The position numbers and the translations under genes are program-made. The notes under the pieces were generated by a model that saw nothing but the letters and a program-made list of their open reading frames with translations, was not told the origin of the DNA and searched no databases. Positions 1 to 7,077 of a DNA stretch of 44,776 nucleotides are shown piece by piece. Source of the DNA: CAZTHM01 sp041946825 (GTDB taxonomy: Bacteria; Acidobacteriota; Terriglobia; UBA7540); contig JBHGBD010000033.1 of NCBI GenBank assembly GCA_041946825.1, positions 1 to 44,776 on the forward strand. Direction: 5' to 3'. Each line of letters opens with the position of its first letter. The stretch's first letter is position 1.

Positions 1-2
1 AG

Positions 3-536
3 ATAGTACGGCTTTCGTTGAAATTGAAAAGCTGGTCAACTGTCGCCAACATCGTGGGCGCGGGAACGTGCGGCGCTATCAAAAGCGTCGAAACATCGAG
101 CGGCGTTCATAGTCTCTTGATTGGGCGGAAGACAGCCGCGCAGTACATTATGAAGCGCAACTTGTCGGCCAACACAGACGATGGAACAGCTTTCTCTGCT
201 TGGTTGACCTTTGGCAGCTTCATGCTTGCCCCGCCCGGACATATGGTTGACGTTGAATCCGTGCTGATTGAACGGGCCGCAGTTGGGTCACAGCCTGTGA
301 TTTCAATTCTACCAAACGAGATCAGTGGCACCTTCACCATATTACCTAATCCTGTTGACGAACCCCCAATGCTAGGGGCGAGCACTTCGATTGTGGCGAA
401 GCGTTACTATCTGCAAGCCGTGCAGACTCCGATGCCAAGCTGGATGCGCCATATGCAGCTAAAGTTGGAATGGCCCGCTGAGAATGCGGCAAATGAATTA
501 CTCGGACTCGCCGTGAGCGTGTCGGATGTGAAGTGA
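3..536 (+). CDS. Hypothetical element protein, probably 5'-partial
   Basis: The frame is open to the left edge of the window with no in-frame stop, so the true N-terminus may lie outside. The first in-window start would be TTG at 18, giving 172 residues. No catalytic motif, signal peptide or membrane helix is visible. The protein is rich in short beta-type stretches separated by Pro/Gly turns (for example LPNPVDEPPML near residue 115), which suits a small beta-rich structural protein. A second small gene follows after 6 bp on the same strand, and the integrase next to tRNA-Leu lies 1.5 kb downstream. I infer an element or virion-type gene. I do not recognise the family. Confidence 0.6.
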   Translation: MVRLSLKLKSWSTVANIVGAGTCGAIKSVETSSGVHSLLIGRKTAAQYIMKRNLSANTDDGTAFSAWLTFGSFMLAPPGHMVDVESVLIERAAVGSQPVISILPNEISGTFTILPNPVDEPPMLGASTSIVAKRYYLQAVQTPMPSWMRHMQLKLEWPAENAANELLGLAVSVSDVK

Positions 537-542
537 GGTCTA

Positions 543-800
543 ATGATCTCTGTAACTGAATTGAACGGCGTGAAAATCGAGCACGAAGTAATCCTGCGCG
601 GCCATCCGTGCCTGAGACTCACGGTGCATAGCAAGTGCGGACTATTTGACAGGATCATTCAGTTTGCTTCTGACAACGAACCGCGCCGCAACTATTCGCT
701 TCAAGAGTTGCAGGCCATCTTAGACAATGCGCGCAAGGAACTCGCGGCAGAAGTCAACTGGCAAGAGGACTTGCAGAAGAAGCTTGCGGCGCTGAAATGA
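543..800 (+). CDS. Small hypothetical element protein
   Basis: 85 residues starting at ATG 543, with a GAGGT ribosome-binding sequence four bases upstream. The C-terminal 40 residues are charged and helical, with a regular hydrophobic spacing that could form a coiled coil ending in KKLAALK. The N-terminal half is beta-like. No known domain was recognised. It is probably cotranscribed with the preceding gene (6 bp gap), and a terminator hairpin follows about 60 bp after its stop. Its position and orientation suggest it belongs to the element whose integrase abuts tRNA-Leu. Confidence 0.6.
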   Translation: MISVTELNGVKIEHEVILRGHPCLRLTVHSKCGLFDRIIQFASDNEPRRNYSLQELQAILDNARKELAAEVNWQEDLQKKLAALK

Positions 801-862
801 CCTTGTGACCGAACCTGAGCGGTCATAACGCCTGCCAGTGCGCAACTGGCACTCCGTTACAT

Positions 863-901
863 GGCCCGTTGGCAGCACCCATCTGTCGGCGGGCCTTTTT
901 G
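863..901 (+). terminator. Rho-independent terminator
   Basis: GGCCCG (863-868) pairs with CGGGCC (890-895), with extra CAG/CTG pairing inside the loop region, and is followed directly by TTTTTG. It closes the two small plus-strand genes and faces the convergent membrane-protein gene. A second perfect 7-bp hairpin (833-851, loop GCGCA) lies just upstream without a T tract. Confidence 0.7.
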
Positions 902-909
902 TCTGTGCA

Positions 910-1251
910 TCAAGAACGAAGCAGTACTGTCATAACAAAGACGGCAAGTGAGGTTGTGCCGACAATGAACATATAGAGCGCATATGAAAAGGCTCTGCCC
1001 CCAATCTTGAGGTCTGGATGCGTGTCGCCTAACTCAGCGGCCATCGCCCTAGCGCTTAAATCCATCAAGAGCACGACGCAGCCAAGAATCGAAATCACAA
1101 ATGAACCGACTGAGACTGCCAGCAACACTTTGAGGCCAGGGGATGGAATAGGGCTGCGGACAAGAGCGGCTATCAGAACTACTGCGCCCGTATCAAGTCC
1201 CAATAGAACACGAACGAAATCCGACATGACCTTCAGGGTGTTCTCTGTCAT
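910..1251 (-). CDS. Small multi-span membrane protein
   Basis: About 113 residues from ATG 1251. The frame extends to a TTG at 1302, and another ATG lies at 1227. None has a strong ribosome-binding site, so the start is uncertain. At least three hydrophobic segments are visible: one beginning VLLGLDTGAVVLIAALV, one around LLAVSVGSFVISILGCVVLL, and a C-terminal one around YMFIVGTTSLAVFVMTVLL. No catalytic motif is seen. It is convergent with the upstream small genes and shares their terminator region. In a phage-like element such a gene could be a holin-like or exclusion protein, but nothing in the sequence proves this. Confidence 0.5.
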   Translation of the reverse strand: MTENTLKVMSDFVRVLLGLDTGAVVLIAALVRSPIPSPGLKVLLAVSVGSFVISILGCVVLLMDLSARAMAAELGDTHPDLKIGGRAFSYALYMFIVGTTSLAVFVMTVLLRS

Positions 1252-1478
1252 GCGCAGAGTGTACGTCACTGCGGGCGCGATGACAACCGCACAGCACGTC
1301 AAACATCAGCCTTAAATCCCCCTGCACATTAGACAGCGACAGAATGGCGTGGAACCATGTTGTGCCGCGCGCGCATGACGGCCCCCCGAGGCTCCCCCAC
1401 CCCCTTGTTTCTGGCGCGTTAGGCTCCCCTTTTCGCGCACACTCGGCACATGGGCACGCTCGGCACGTGCGCACAGTG

Positions 1479-1508
1479 TTGACACTGAGCATTATTAAAT
1501 CACACTAT
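1479..1508 (+). promoter_or_regulatory. Sigma70-type promoter upstream of the 1575 gene
   Basis: TTGACA (1479-1484), an 18-bp spacer and CACTAT (1503-1508) as the -10 box, followed by AT-rich sequence with further TATGCT-like boxes near 1522-1533. It lies in the 1252-1574 gap, in which I see no gene, and points towards the small gene at 1575 and the integrase. Confidence 0.5.
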
Positions 1509-1574
1509 GCACAAGTTAGGTTATGCTATGCTATGGCAGGGCGATTGCTACGCATCATGTAGAGGCACAAAGCC

Positions 1575-1814
1575 ATGCGCAAAGTCATTCCGCCTAGCTT
1601 CTGGACGCGCGCGAACTGCGCGACATGCCCCGATGCTGCGCAGATACGCGCAATGTCAACTAAGCAAGTGGGGGAATTGATAGACGCGATCCTCGACAAC
1701 TGCGCCGATGATGACCTTAACCTTGATCCGGTGTCAGGTCCGATATTTGATGTAGCCTGGGCCGAGCTTATGCGGCGTGTCCCGCTTGAGGTCGAGGAAT
1801 CAGCTACCACGTGA
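1575..1814 (+). CDS. Small hypothetical element protein
   Basis: 79 residues from ATG 1575, preceded by a weak AGAGG-like sequence and the TTGACA promoter about 70 bp upstream. The composition is acidic in the middle (CADDDLNLD) and has a short Cys pair near residue 15 (CATCPD). There is no helix-turn-helix or membrane segment. It lies between the promoter and the integrase gene in the same orientation, with about 200 bp of apparently non-coding sequence before the integrase start. Function unknown. An accessory or recombination-regulating role is possible by position only. Confidence 0.5.
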   Translation: MRKVIPPSFWTRANCATCPDAAQIRAMSTKQVGELIDAILDNCADDDLNLDPVSGPIFDVAWAELMRRVPLEVEESATT

Positions 1815-2016
1815 TAACTTATCAAGTGCTGCGCGTCAACTTGCTGACCGCTAGAGAGTTATTCGCTGCTATGTCCGAAATCTGTCTGTTCTGGCAGCGC
1901 GCGTGCTGACTAATCGTCGGCGCGCCCGCTTTGCGCGCCCCCACACAACACTCGACTTTGGCGCGGCTTCGGCCCGACCCGTATGGACGGATTGCGCGCC
2001 AGAAAGGATCACGCCT

Positions 2017-3240
2017 ATGACAGACGAAAAGAAACCGCGACTGCGCGGGACTGGCAGAATCTATAAGCCCCCAGGCAGTCGCTTCTTCTGGATTCAATAC
2101 TACTCAGACGGCAAGAAAGTCAGGGAATCGTCGCACAGTGAGAACGAGAAAGCTGCTGAAAAGATGCTGCGCCAGCGACTCGCGCAAATTGACGCCGGTA
2201 CGTTTGTCGGCCCGCGCGTCGAGCGCGTGACCGTTGCCGAACTCTATGACGATTACGAGCGCGCGTTTGAAGTCAGCGGCAAGCGGGCGATTGAGTGGGT
2301 CAAGCGATGTTGGGACAAGCACCTTGAGCCATTCTTCGGCAAGTATCGAGCGCGACAAATCACAACAGACCTGCTCAACCGCTACATCCAGGCGCGGCGC
2401 GCTGAGGGCGCGGCTGTCGCAACCTGCAACCGCGAACTTGCGTGCCTGCGCGCGGCGTTCAACTTGGCCCGCAAGAGTGAGAAGATCAGCCATGTCCCGC
2501 ACTTTCCCACTTTGATTGAAGACAACGTGCGCACTGGCTTTGTCGAACACGCCGAGTATCAGAAGTTGATTGCGCAGAATCCACCGCTATACATGCGGCT
2601 CTTGCTCGCCCTCGGCTATACGTTCGGTTTCCGCAAGTCCGAATTGCTCGATATGCGCGCCGGTCAGGTTGACTTGCTGGCCCGTACCATTCGATTGAAT
2701 CCTGGCAGCACAAAGAACCGCGAGGGCCGGTTAGTTAGCTTCGAGGGCTTGAGAGAGATCGAAGCGTTGCTCCAACAGGCTATGTCCGGCAAGACGCCGA
2801 ACGATCCGCTATTCACGCGCGACGATCACAAGCGCGTCCTTAACTTCCGCGAAGCGTGGTACAATTTAACCGTCAGCGCAGGGCTTGGCAAATTGGTATG
2901 TCCAAAGTGTGACCAAGCCGTTGCGCCCGACCGCCGTTGCTCAAGCTGTGGCAAGGTCTGGAAGATAAATAGGCTTCGATACCAGGGCTTGCTATTCCAC
3001 GATTTGAGGCGGTCGGCTGTGCGCAACCTGATGCGTTCCGGTATCAGCGAGCACGTTGCCATGCAAATAAGCGGACATCGCACAACCCAGGTCTTCCGGC
3101 GCTATGACATCGTTGCCGAGCGTGACTTGCAGGACGCCGCGCGGAAGATCGCAGCCAGTCAAGCTGAGTATGTCCGAAACGGACATAGAACGGACATAGA
3201 GAAGGACAATTTGACAGAACGCCAAAAGCGAATTGCTTAG
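2017..3240 (+). CDS. Tyrosine recombinase (integrase) with inserted zinc ribbon
   Basis: 407 residues from ATG 2017, with AAAGGA seven to eight bases upstream. The frame extends further to 1903, but that extension lacks a binding site. Order of parts: an N-terminal arm-binding region with RGTGRIY and WIQYYSDGKK; a core-binding SAM-like domain (about 60-160); and the catalytic domain with the first Arg in GYTFGFRKSELL, a Lys in STKNREGRLV, HDLRR, GHR, and the nucleophile Tyr in VFRRYDI. Unusually, a CPKC...CSSC zinc ribbon (about residues 300-320) is inserted before the HxxR box. The stop lies 10 bp upstream of tRNA-Leu in the same orientation, so the element presumably integrated at this tRNA, with the rest lying to the left. 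Confidence 0.93.
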   Translation: MTDEKKPRLRGTGRIYKPPGSRFFWIQYYSDGKKVRESSHSENEKAAEKMLRQRLAQIDAGTFVGPRVERVTVAELYDDYERAFEVSGKRAIEWVKRCWDKHLEPFFGKYRARQITTDLLNRYIQARRAEGAAVATCNRELACLRAAFNLARKSEKISHVPHFPTLIEDNVRTGFVEHAEYQKLIAQNPPLYMRLLLALGYTFGFRKSELLDMRAGQVDLLARTIRLNPGSTKNREGRLVSFEGLREIEALLQQAMSGKTPNDPLFTRDDHKRVLNFREAWYNLTVSAGLGKLVCPKCDQAVAPDRRCSSCGKVWKINRLRYQGLLFHDLRRSAVRNLMRSGISEHVAMQISGHRTTQVFRRYDIVAERDLQDAARKIAASQAEYVRNGHRTDIEKDNLTERQKRIA

Positions 3241-3250
3241 TTTTCAATAG

Positions 3251-3336
3251 GCTGGAGTGGCGGAACTGGCAGACGCACGAGACTCAAAATCTCGCGCTGC
3301 TCACGCAGCATGGGGGTTCAACTCCCCCCTCCAGCA
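3251..3336 (+). tRNA. tRNA-Leu (CAA)
   Basis: An 86-nt class II tRNA. The acceptor arms GCTGGAG and CTCCAGC pair, with discriminator A and no encoded CCA. The anticodon stem is CGAGA/TCTCG with loop CTCAAAA, giving anticodon CAA at 3285-3287. A variable arm follows (GCTGC...GCAGC) and a T-arm with GGGGG TTCAACT CCCCC. It starts 10 bp after the integrase stop, so it is probably the attachment site of the element on the left. Confidence 0.97.
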
Positions 3337-3409
3337 TTGAGTAACAGGTAGGAAATCAGAGGCCTGCCTCCCTCGAAGGGCAAACGTTCCGGTCTTCGCA
3401 AATGGTGGA

Positions 3410-3427
3410 CACGCCGAGTGTGGCGTG
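3410..3427. promoter_or_regulatory. Inverted repeat upstream of the XRE gene
   Basis: CACGCC-6 nt-GGCGTG, a perfect 6-bp inverted repeat about 60 bp upstream of the XRE-type regulator start. It could be an autoregulatory operator, but no experimental or family-specific match supports this. Confidence 0.2.
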
Positions 3428-3489
3428 AGCACCGAAGCCTTGACCGTCCAACGGCGCCCAGCATCTCTTGTCGAGAGGAGTCTGTTGCC

Positions 3490-3840
3490 TTGAACAAATC
3501 CGTCGGCAGATCACTTCAATCCATCCGCATTGACAAAGGGCTTTCTCAGGGGGATGTCGAAAAACGCACGGGCCTCCTGAGGAGTTATCTTTCCAGGGTC
3601 GAGAACGGACATACGGTTCCTTCCATCGACACGCTCGGAAAAATGGCCAAGGCTCTTGGCGTAAGCGTCAGCGAGCTGATCGACCCGCCAGGGAACAATT
3701 CCGGCAGGCAGGTCACGCTCTTTGAGGACAAGCGCCAGGCGCGCTTCTGGAACCTCATGCGCAAGTATGTTCCGCGCTTGAAGGAACGCGACCGGAGAGT
3801 CCTTGCAGGCCTGGCGAGACGCATGGCCACGGGAAGGTAG
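3490..3840 (+). CDS. XRE-family helix-turn-helix regulator
   Basis: A single-domain DNA-binding protein. I chose TTG 3490 (116 residues) because GAGAGGAG lies nine bases upstream. The frame also extends to 3418, without a binding site. Residues 5-65 form a typical Cro/C1-type HTH: SLQSIRIDKGLSQGDVEKR, a turn at TGLLRSYLSRVENG, then VPSIDTLGKMAKALGVSVSEL. The C-terminal 50 residues are basic and helical, without a sensor domain. It stands alone between tRNA-Leu and the convergent hemL. Its target is unknown. As a chromosomal neighbour of an integration site it could be either a host regulator or an element leftover. Confidence 0.85.
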   Translation: MNKSVGRSLQSIRIDKGLSQGDVEKRTGLLRSYLSRVENGHTVPSIDTLGKMAKALGVSVSELIDPPGNNSGRQVTLFEDKRQARFWNLMRKYVPRLKERDRRVLAGLARRMATGR

Positions 3841-3909
3841 AGGGGAGAGCATCTGGTCGGTTGGCCTCGGCCTTTTGCAGGCCGGCTGCGTCTAGCCGCG
3901 TCTTCATCA

Positions 3910-5205
3910 TCAGTCCGACGCCTTGCGAAGGGCCGCGAAGGCACTGCCTGCGGCTCGAATCGTCTCCTGGACGTCGTCGTCACTATGGGCGGCGGAGACA
4001 AATGCCGCCTCGAATTGCGCCGGAGGAAGATACACTCCCCCTTCCAGCAACCCGCGGAAGAACTTCCCGAAGGCGGATGTGTCGGATGTTTTGGCCGATG
4101 CGTAGTCCGTCACCGGCCCCCGCGCGAAGAATACAGTAAACATCGAGCCGACGCGGTTGATTGTCACGGCCACTCCCGCGCGCGCGCCCTCGGCCTCGAT
4201 CCCCGCGCACAGTTTCGCCGACAGCGTTTCAAGTCGCTCGTAGAAGCCCGGCCGGCGCAGGAGTTCCAGCGTCTTCACCCCCGCCGCCACCGCCAGGGGA
4301 TTCCCCGAAAGCGTACCCGCCTGATAAACCGCCCCCGCCGGCGCCACCAAATCCATCAGCGAAGCCTTACCGCCGTATGCGCCGACGGGAAGCCCCCCGC
4401 CGATGATCTTCCCCAGGGTCGTCAGGTCAGGTTGAATCCCATAAAGTTGCTGCGCGCCGCCCCGGGCAACCCGAAAGCCGGTCATAACCTCGTCGAAGAT
4501 CAGCACGGTTCCCTGCTCAGCGGTGAGCGCGCGAAGTTTTTGAAGGAATCCCGGCTTGGGCGGCAAACAGCCCGCATTGCCAACAACCGGCTCGACAATG
4601 ACGGCGGCCAGCTCGTTACGATGAGCGCGGAGAGCTTCTTCGAGGGCAGCCGAGTTGTTGAAGGGCACGGTAACCGTCAGGCCCGCCAGAGCACGCGGAA
4701 CACCGGGGCTGTCGGGCAGACCGAGCGTGGCGACTCCCGACCCGGCCTTCACCAACAAGCCGTCGGAATGGCCGTGGTAGCAGCCTTCGAATTTGAGAAT
4801 CTTCTCCCGGGTCGTCGCTGCGCGCGCCACGCGTAGGGCCGCCATCGTGGCTTCTGTCCCCGAATTCACCAGCCGAACGCGCTCGATGGAAGGAAATGCT
4901 TCCTGGATTTGCTCCGCCAGGTCCAACTCGGCTGGGGTGCAGGCGCCGAAGCTCGTTCCCGTCCGCAATACTCGTGCCAATGCATCCATCACTTCCGGAT
5001 GACAGTGGCCGAGAATCAGCGGCCCCCAGGAGCCGACGTAGTCGATATAGCTGCGCCCGTCGACGTCGGTCATGCGCGAGCCCTGACCGCTCAAGAAGAA
5101 GATCGGATCTCCGCCCACGGCGCGAAACGCGCGGACGGGCGAATTGACTCCTCCCGGCATCAACCGCAAGGCCTTGCGAAAAAGATCCTGGGATTTTGTG
5201 GGCAT
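3910..5205 (-). CDS. hemL: Glutamate-1-semialdehyde 2,1-aminomutase
   Basis: 431 residues, full family length. It converts glutamate-1-semialdehyde to 5-aminolevulinate, the last step of the C5 route to haem in the cytosol. The N-terminus has the diagnostic MPGGVNSPVRAF. Fold-type I PLP features follow: NSGTEATMAALR (about 114-125) for phosphate binding, YHGHSDG, FDEVMTGFR with Asp238, and the Schiff-base Lys266 in LGKIIGGGLPVGAYGG. The start is ATG 5205. It lies 38 bp downstream of the flavoprotein gene at 5244-6473 on the same strand, so the two are probably cotranscribed. It is convergent with the XRE gene. Confidence 0.97.
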   Translation of the reverse strand: MPTKSQDLFRKALRLMPGGVNSPVRAFRAVGGDPIFFLSGQGSRMTDVDGRSYIDYVGSWGPLILGHCHPEVMDALARVLRTGTSFGACTPAELDLAEQIQEAFPSIERVRLVNSGTEATMAALRVARAATTREKILKFEGCYHGHSDGLLVKAGSGVATLGLPDSPGVPRALAGLTVTVPFNNSAALEEALRAHRNELAAVIVEPVVGNAGCLPPKPGFLQKLRALTAEQGTVLIFDEVMTGFRVARGGAQQLYGIQPDLTTLGKIIGGGLPVGAYGGKASLMDLVAPAGAVYQAGTLSGNPLAVAAGVKTLELLRRPGFYERLETLSAKLCAGIEAEGARAGVAVTINRVGSMFTVFFARGPVTDYASAKTSDTSAFGKFFRGLLEGGVYLPPAQFEAAFVSAAHSDDDVQETIRAAGSAFAALRKASD

Positions 5206-5243
5206 GGTGTTGTGTCTACGGCATTCTCTCAGGAATCACGCCA

Positions 5244-6473
5244 CTACTGCGAGGCATAAGTGCCAATGTGGCCTCCGCCGTCTGTTCCCTGCTCTTCGGA
5301 ATCGCCCAATCCGCGGAGAATGCCGGTAAGCGATTGCGCGCCAATCTCGACGAGCGTCGCGCCCAAGTCGAGATACAGGCGCGAGAGCAGTTGCGAATAA
5401 GGTTGAGCGCCCTCGAAAAGGTCCTGGAGCAATTCCCTGATCATCGCACCGCGGTGGCACAGCTGAATCATTCGAGTCGAGAGCGCCCGGCCAAAGATGT
5501 TGCTGCGATAATAGAGGCCCGTCAGGCGCACTCCATGCGCGAGCTGCGATCCGAATTCCTCCCACACACGCTGAGGGTAGGCCGCCACATCGCCCGCCGA
5601 CCAGCACTCACCCAGCAGTTCGCCCGAACGCATGGCGAAATAGATCCCCTCGCCGGTGAGCGGGTCCACCAGACCGCTGGCGTCACCCGCCAAGGCCCAT
5701 CCATCACCTGCCAGGCGCAGCTCGCTCCAGCTCGAAGCGGTCAGTCCGGGGAGCAGGTGCGCATATTTTCGAGCGCCACGGCGCGAGTAGCCATGACGAT
5801 CCATAAATTCGTGCAGGTAAGCCTGCAGCTCCGCCATCTTCCCCTCGCCGGCCTTGGCGCAAATCCCTACGGAGAGGTGATCGGCGCGGGGAAAGGCCCA
5901 GAGGTATCCTTCGAAGTTCTCCAGAAACCGGACGCGAAGAAGTTCTTCGTCGCCGGAAACGTAGTATCCGGAGGTAAGCATGAAATCCTTGGCGGCAAGA
6001 TTCGCGGCCAATTGCGCGCGAAGCCTGCTGCGGGCGCCTGCCGCCAAAATGACGTAACCGGCGCGATAGCACCGCTCACGCCCGGCAAGGCCCCACTCTG
6101 AGTTGATGCGATGGAGGTTTACGATTCGGTCCGCGATCACCTCCGCGCCAGCCTGCGCCGCTCGCTCCACGAGCTGCTGGTTGAGGGCTTTGCGCGAACA
6201 GACGGCAACCGCCCGGCGCAACTGGAAACGCACGGATTCTCCTGTCGCAGCGATCAGTTCCGCCTCGCTGATTCTCTTCGCTCCAACTGTCGAATCGAGA
6301 AGAAACGGATAACGGCGCAAAGCCTTTGCCGTCAGCCCGCCCCCGCAAGGCTTTTCCCAGCCGGGTCTCTCCTCAAAGAGGTAAACGCTCGCACCTCCCC
6401 GCGCCAGCTGCTCCGCCGCCATCGCACCTGCTGGTCCCCCGCCGATGACTGCGACGGTATTCATTTCGCCCAT
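5244..6473 (-). CDS. Geranylgeranyl reductase-family FAD oxidoreductase
   Basis: 409 residues from ATG 6473, chosen because AAGGGC precedes it and the FAD-binding fold begins at once. The frame runs further to 6668, without support. The N-terminal Rossmann motif VIGGGPAGAMAAEQLA (about 9-24) is followed by KPCGGGLTAKAL, a signature of the geranylgeranyl reductase/digeranylgeranylglycerophospholipid reductase group. GDASGLVDPLTGEGI (about 285-300) is the second FAD contact. Family members saturate polyprenyl chains of lipids, quinones or chlorophylls. The substrate here cannot be read from sequence, but a menaquinone or isoprenoid lipid is plausible. It is divergent from rfaE2 and upstream of hemL. 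The hemL pairing recalls tetrapyrrole clusters but may be incidental. Confidence 0.88.
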   Translation of the reverse strand: MGEMNTVAVIGGGPAGAMAAEQLARGGASVYLFEERPGWEKPCGGGLTAKALRRYPFLLDSTVGAKRISEAELIAATGESVRFQLRRAVAVCSRKALNQQLVERAAQAGAEVIADRIVNLHRINSEWGLAGRERCYRAGYVILAAGARSRLRAQLAANLAAKDFMLTSGYYVSGDEELLRVRFLENFEGYLWAFPRADHLSVGICAKAGEGKMAELQAYLHEFMDRHGYSRRGARKYAHLLPGLTASSWSELRLAGDGWALAGDASGLVDPLTGEGIYFAMRSGELLGECWSAGDVAAYPQRVWEEFGSQLAHGVRLTGLYYRSNIFGRALSTRMIQLCHRGAMIRELLQDLFEGAQPYSQLLSRLYLDLGATLVEIGAQSLTGILRGLGDSEEQGTDGGGHIGTYASQ

Positions 6474-6579
6474 AGCCCTTGACCGCAGAATAGCACGGCC
6501 CCTTCGACCGCGCAAAAGCGGCGGCCCAGCGCGTGGTAGAATCGAACTGTCAGCCCGGAGCGGCTCAGTTGCGGCGCGT

Positions 6580-7077
6580 ATGTCCTTAAGCAAAGTCATC
6601 CCACTCGAAAGAGCGTACAGCCTAGTGGACGATTTGAAGCGCCACGCCCGGTGCGTCGTTTTCACCAACGGCTGCTTCGACCTCCTCCATCCAGGTCACA
6701 CGCGGTATCTGGCGGAGGCCCGCAAACTCGGTGACGTGTTGGTGGTCGCCATTAATAGCGACTCGAGCGTTCGGGCGCTCAAAGGCCCGGGGCGCCCCAT
6801 CATGCCGCAAGCCGAACGGGCGGAGATCCTAGCGGCATTGGCGGCTGTCGATTACGTCACCATCTTCCCCGATCCCACGCCGCGAGCGGTAATCACGCGC
6901 ATGCAGCCCCACGTCCTGGTCAAGGGAGGCGACTGGGGACCAACGGAAATTGTCGGGCGTGCCGAGGTCGAGGCCGCCGGCGGCCGGGTCGTCTTGATTC
7001 CCATTGTCCCCGGTTGTTCGACCTCGGGAATCATCCGGGCCGTGCTGAACCTCTCCAGACAGACCAAAACCGAGTAA
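6580..7077 (+). CDS. rfaE2: D-glycero-beta-D-manno-heptose 1-phosphate adenylyltransferase
   Basis: 165 residues from ATG 6580. It activates heptose-1-phosphate to ADP-heptose for lipopolysaccharide core synthesis. It is the stand-alone second domain of HldE/RfaE, without the ribokinase-type first domain. Nucleotidyltransferase signatures are VVFTNGCFDLLHPGH (His37 and His40 of the HxGH motif), AINSDSSVRALKGPGRP, and LVKGGDWGPTEIVG. The last codon overlaps the mfd start (TAATG, one shared base), so it is translationally coupled to mfd. No kinase partner gene occurs in the window. Confidence 0.93.
   Translation: MSLSKVIPLERAYSLVDDLKRHARCVVFTNGCFDLLHPGHTRYLAEARKLGDVLVVAINSDSSVRALKGPGRPIMPQAERAEILAALAAVDYVTIFPDPTPRAVITRMQPHVLVKGGDWGPTEIVGRAEVEAAGGRVVLIPIVPGCSTSGIIRAVLNLSRQTKTE

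Noticed and set aside
3985..4836. 283-codon plus-strand frame inside hemL
   Set aside because: Exactly antisense to the highly conserved hemL. The protein is Arg/Pro-rich low complexity with no motif; such frames are common in GC-rich genes.
5196..6101. 301-codon plus-strand frame inside the geranylgeranyl reductase gene
   Set aside because: Antisense shadow of a gene with clear FAD motifs; no ribosome-binding site or domain.
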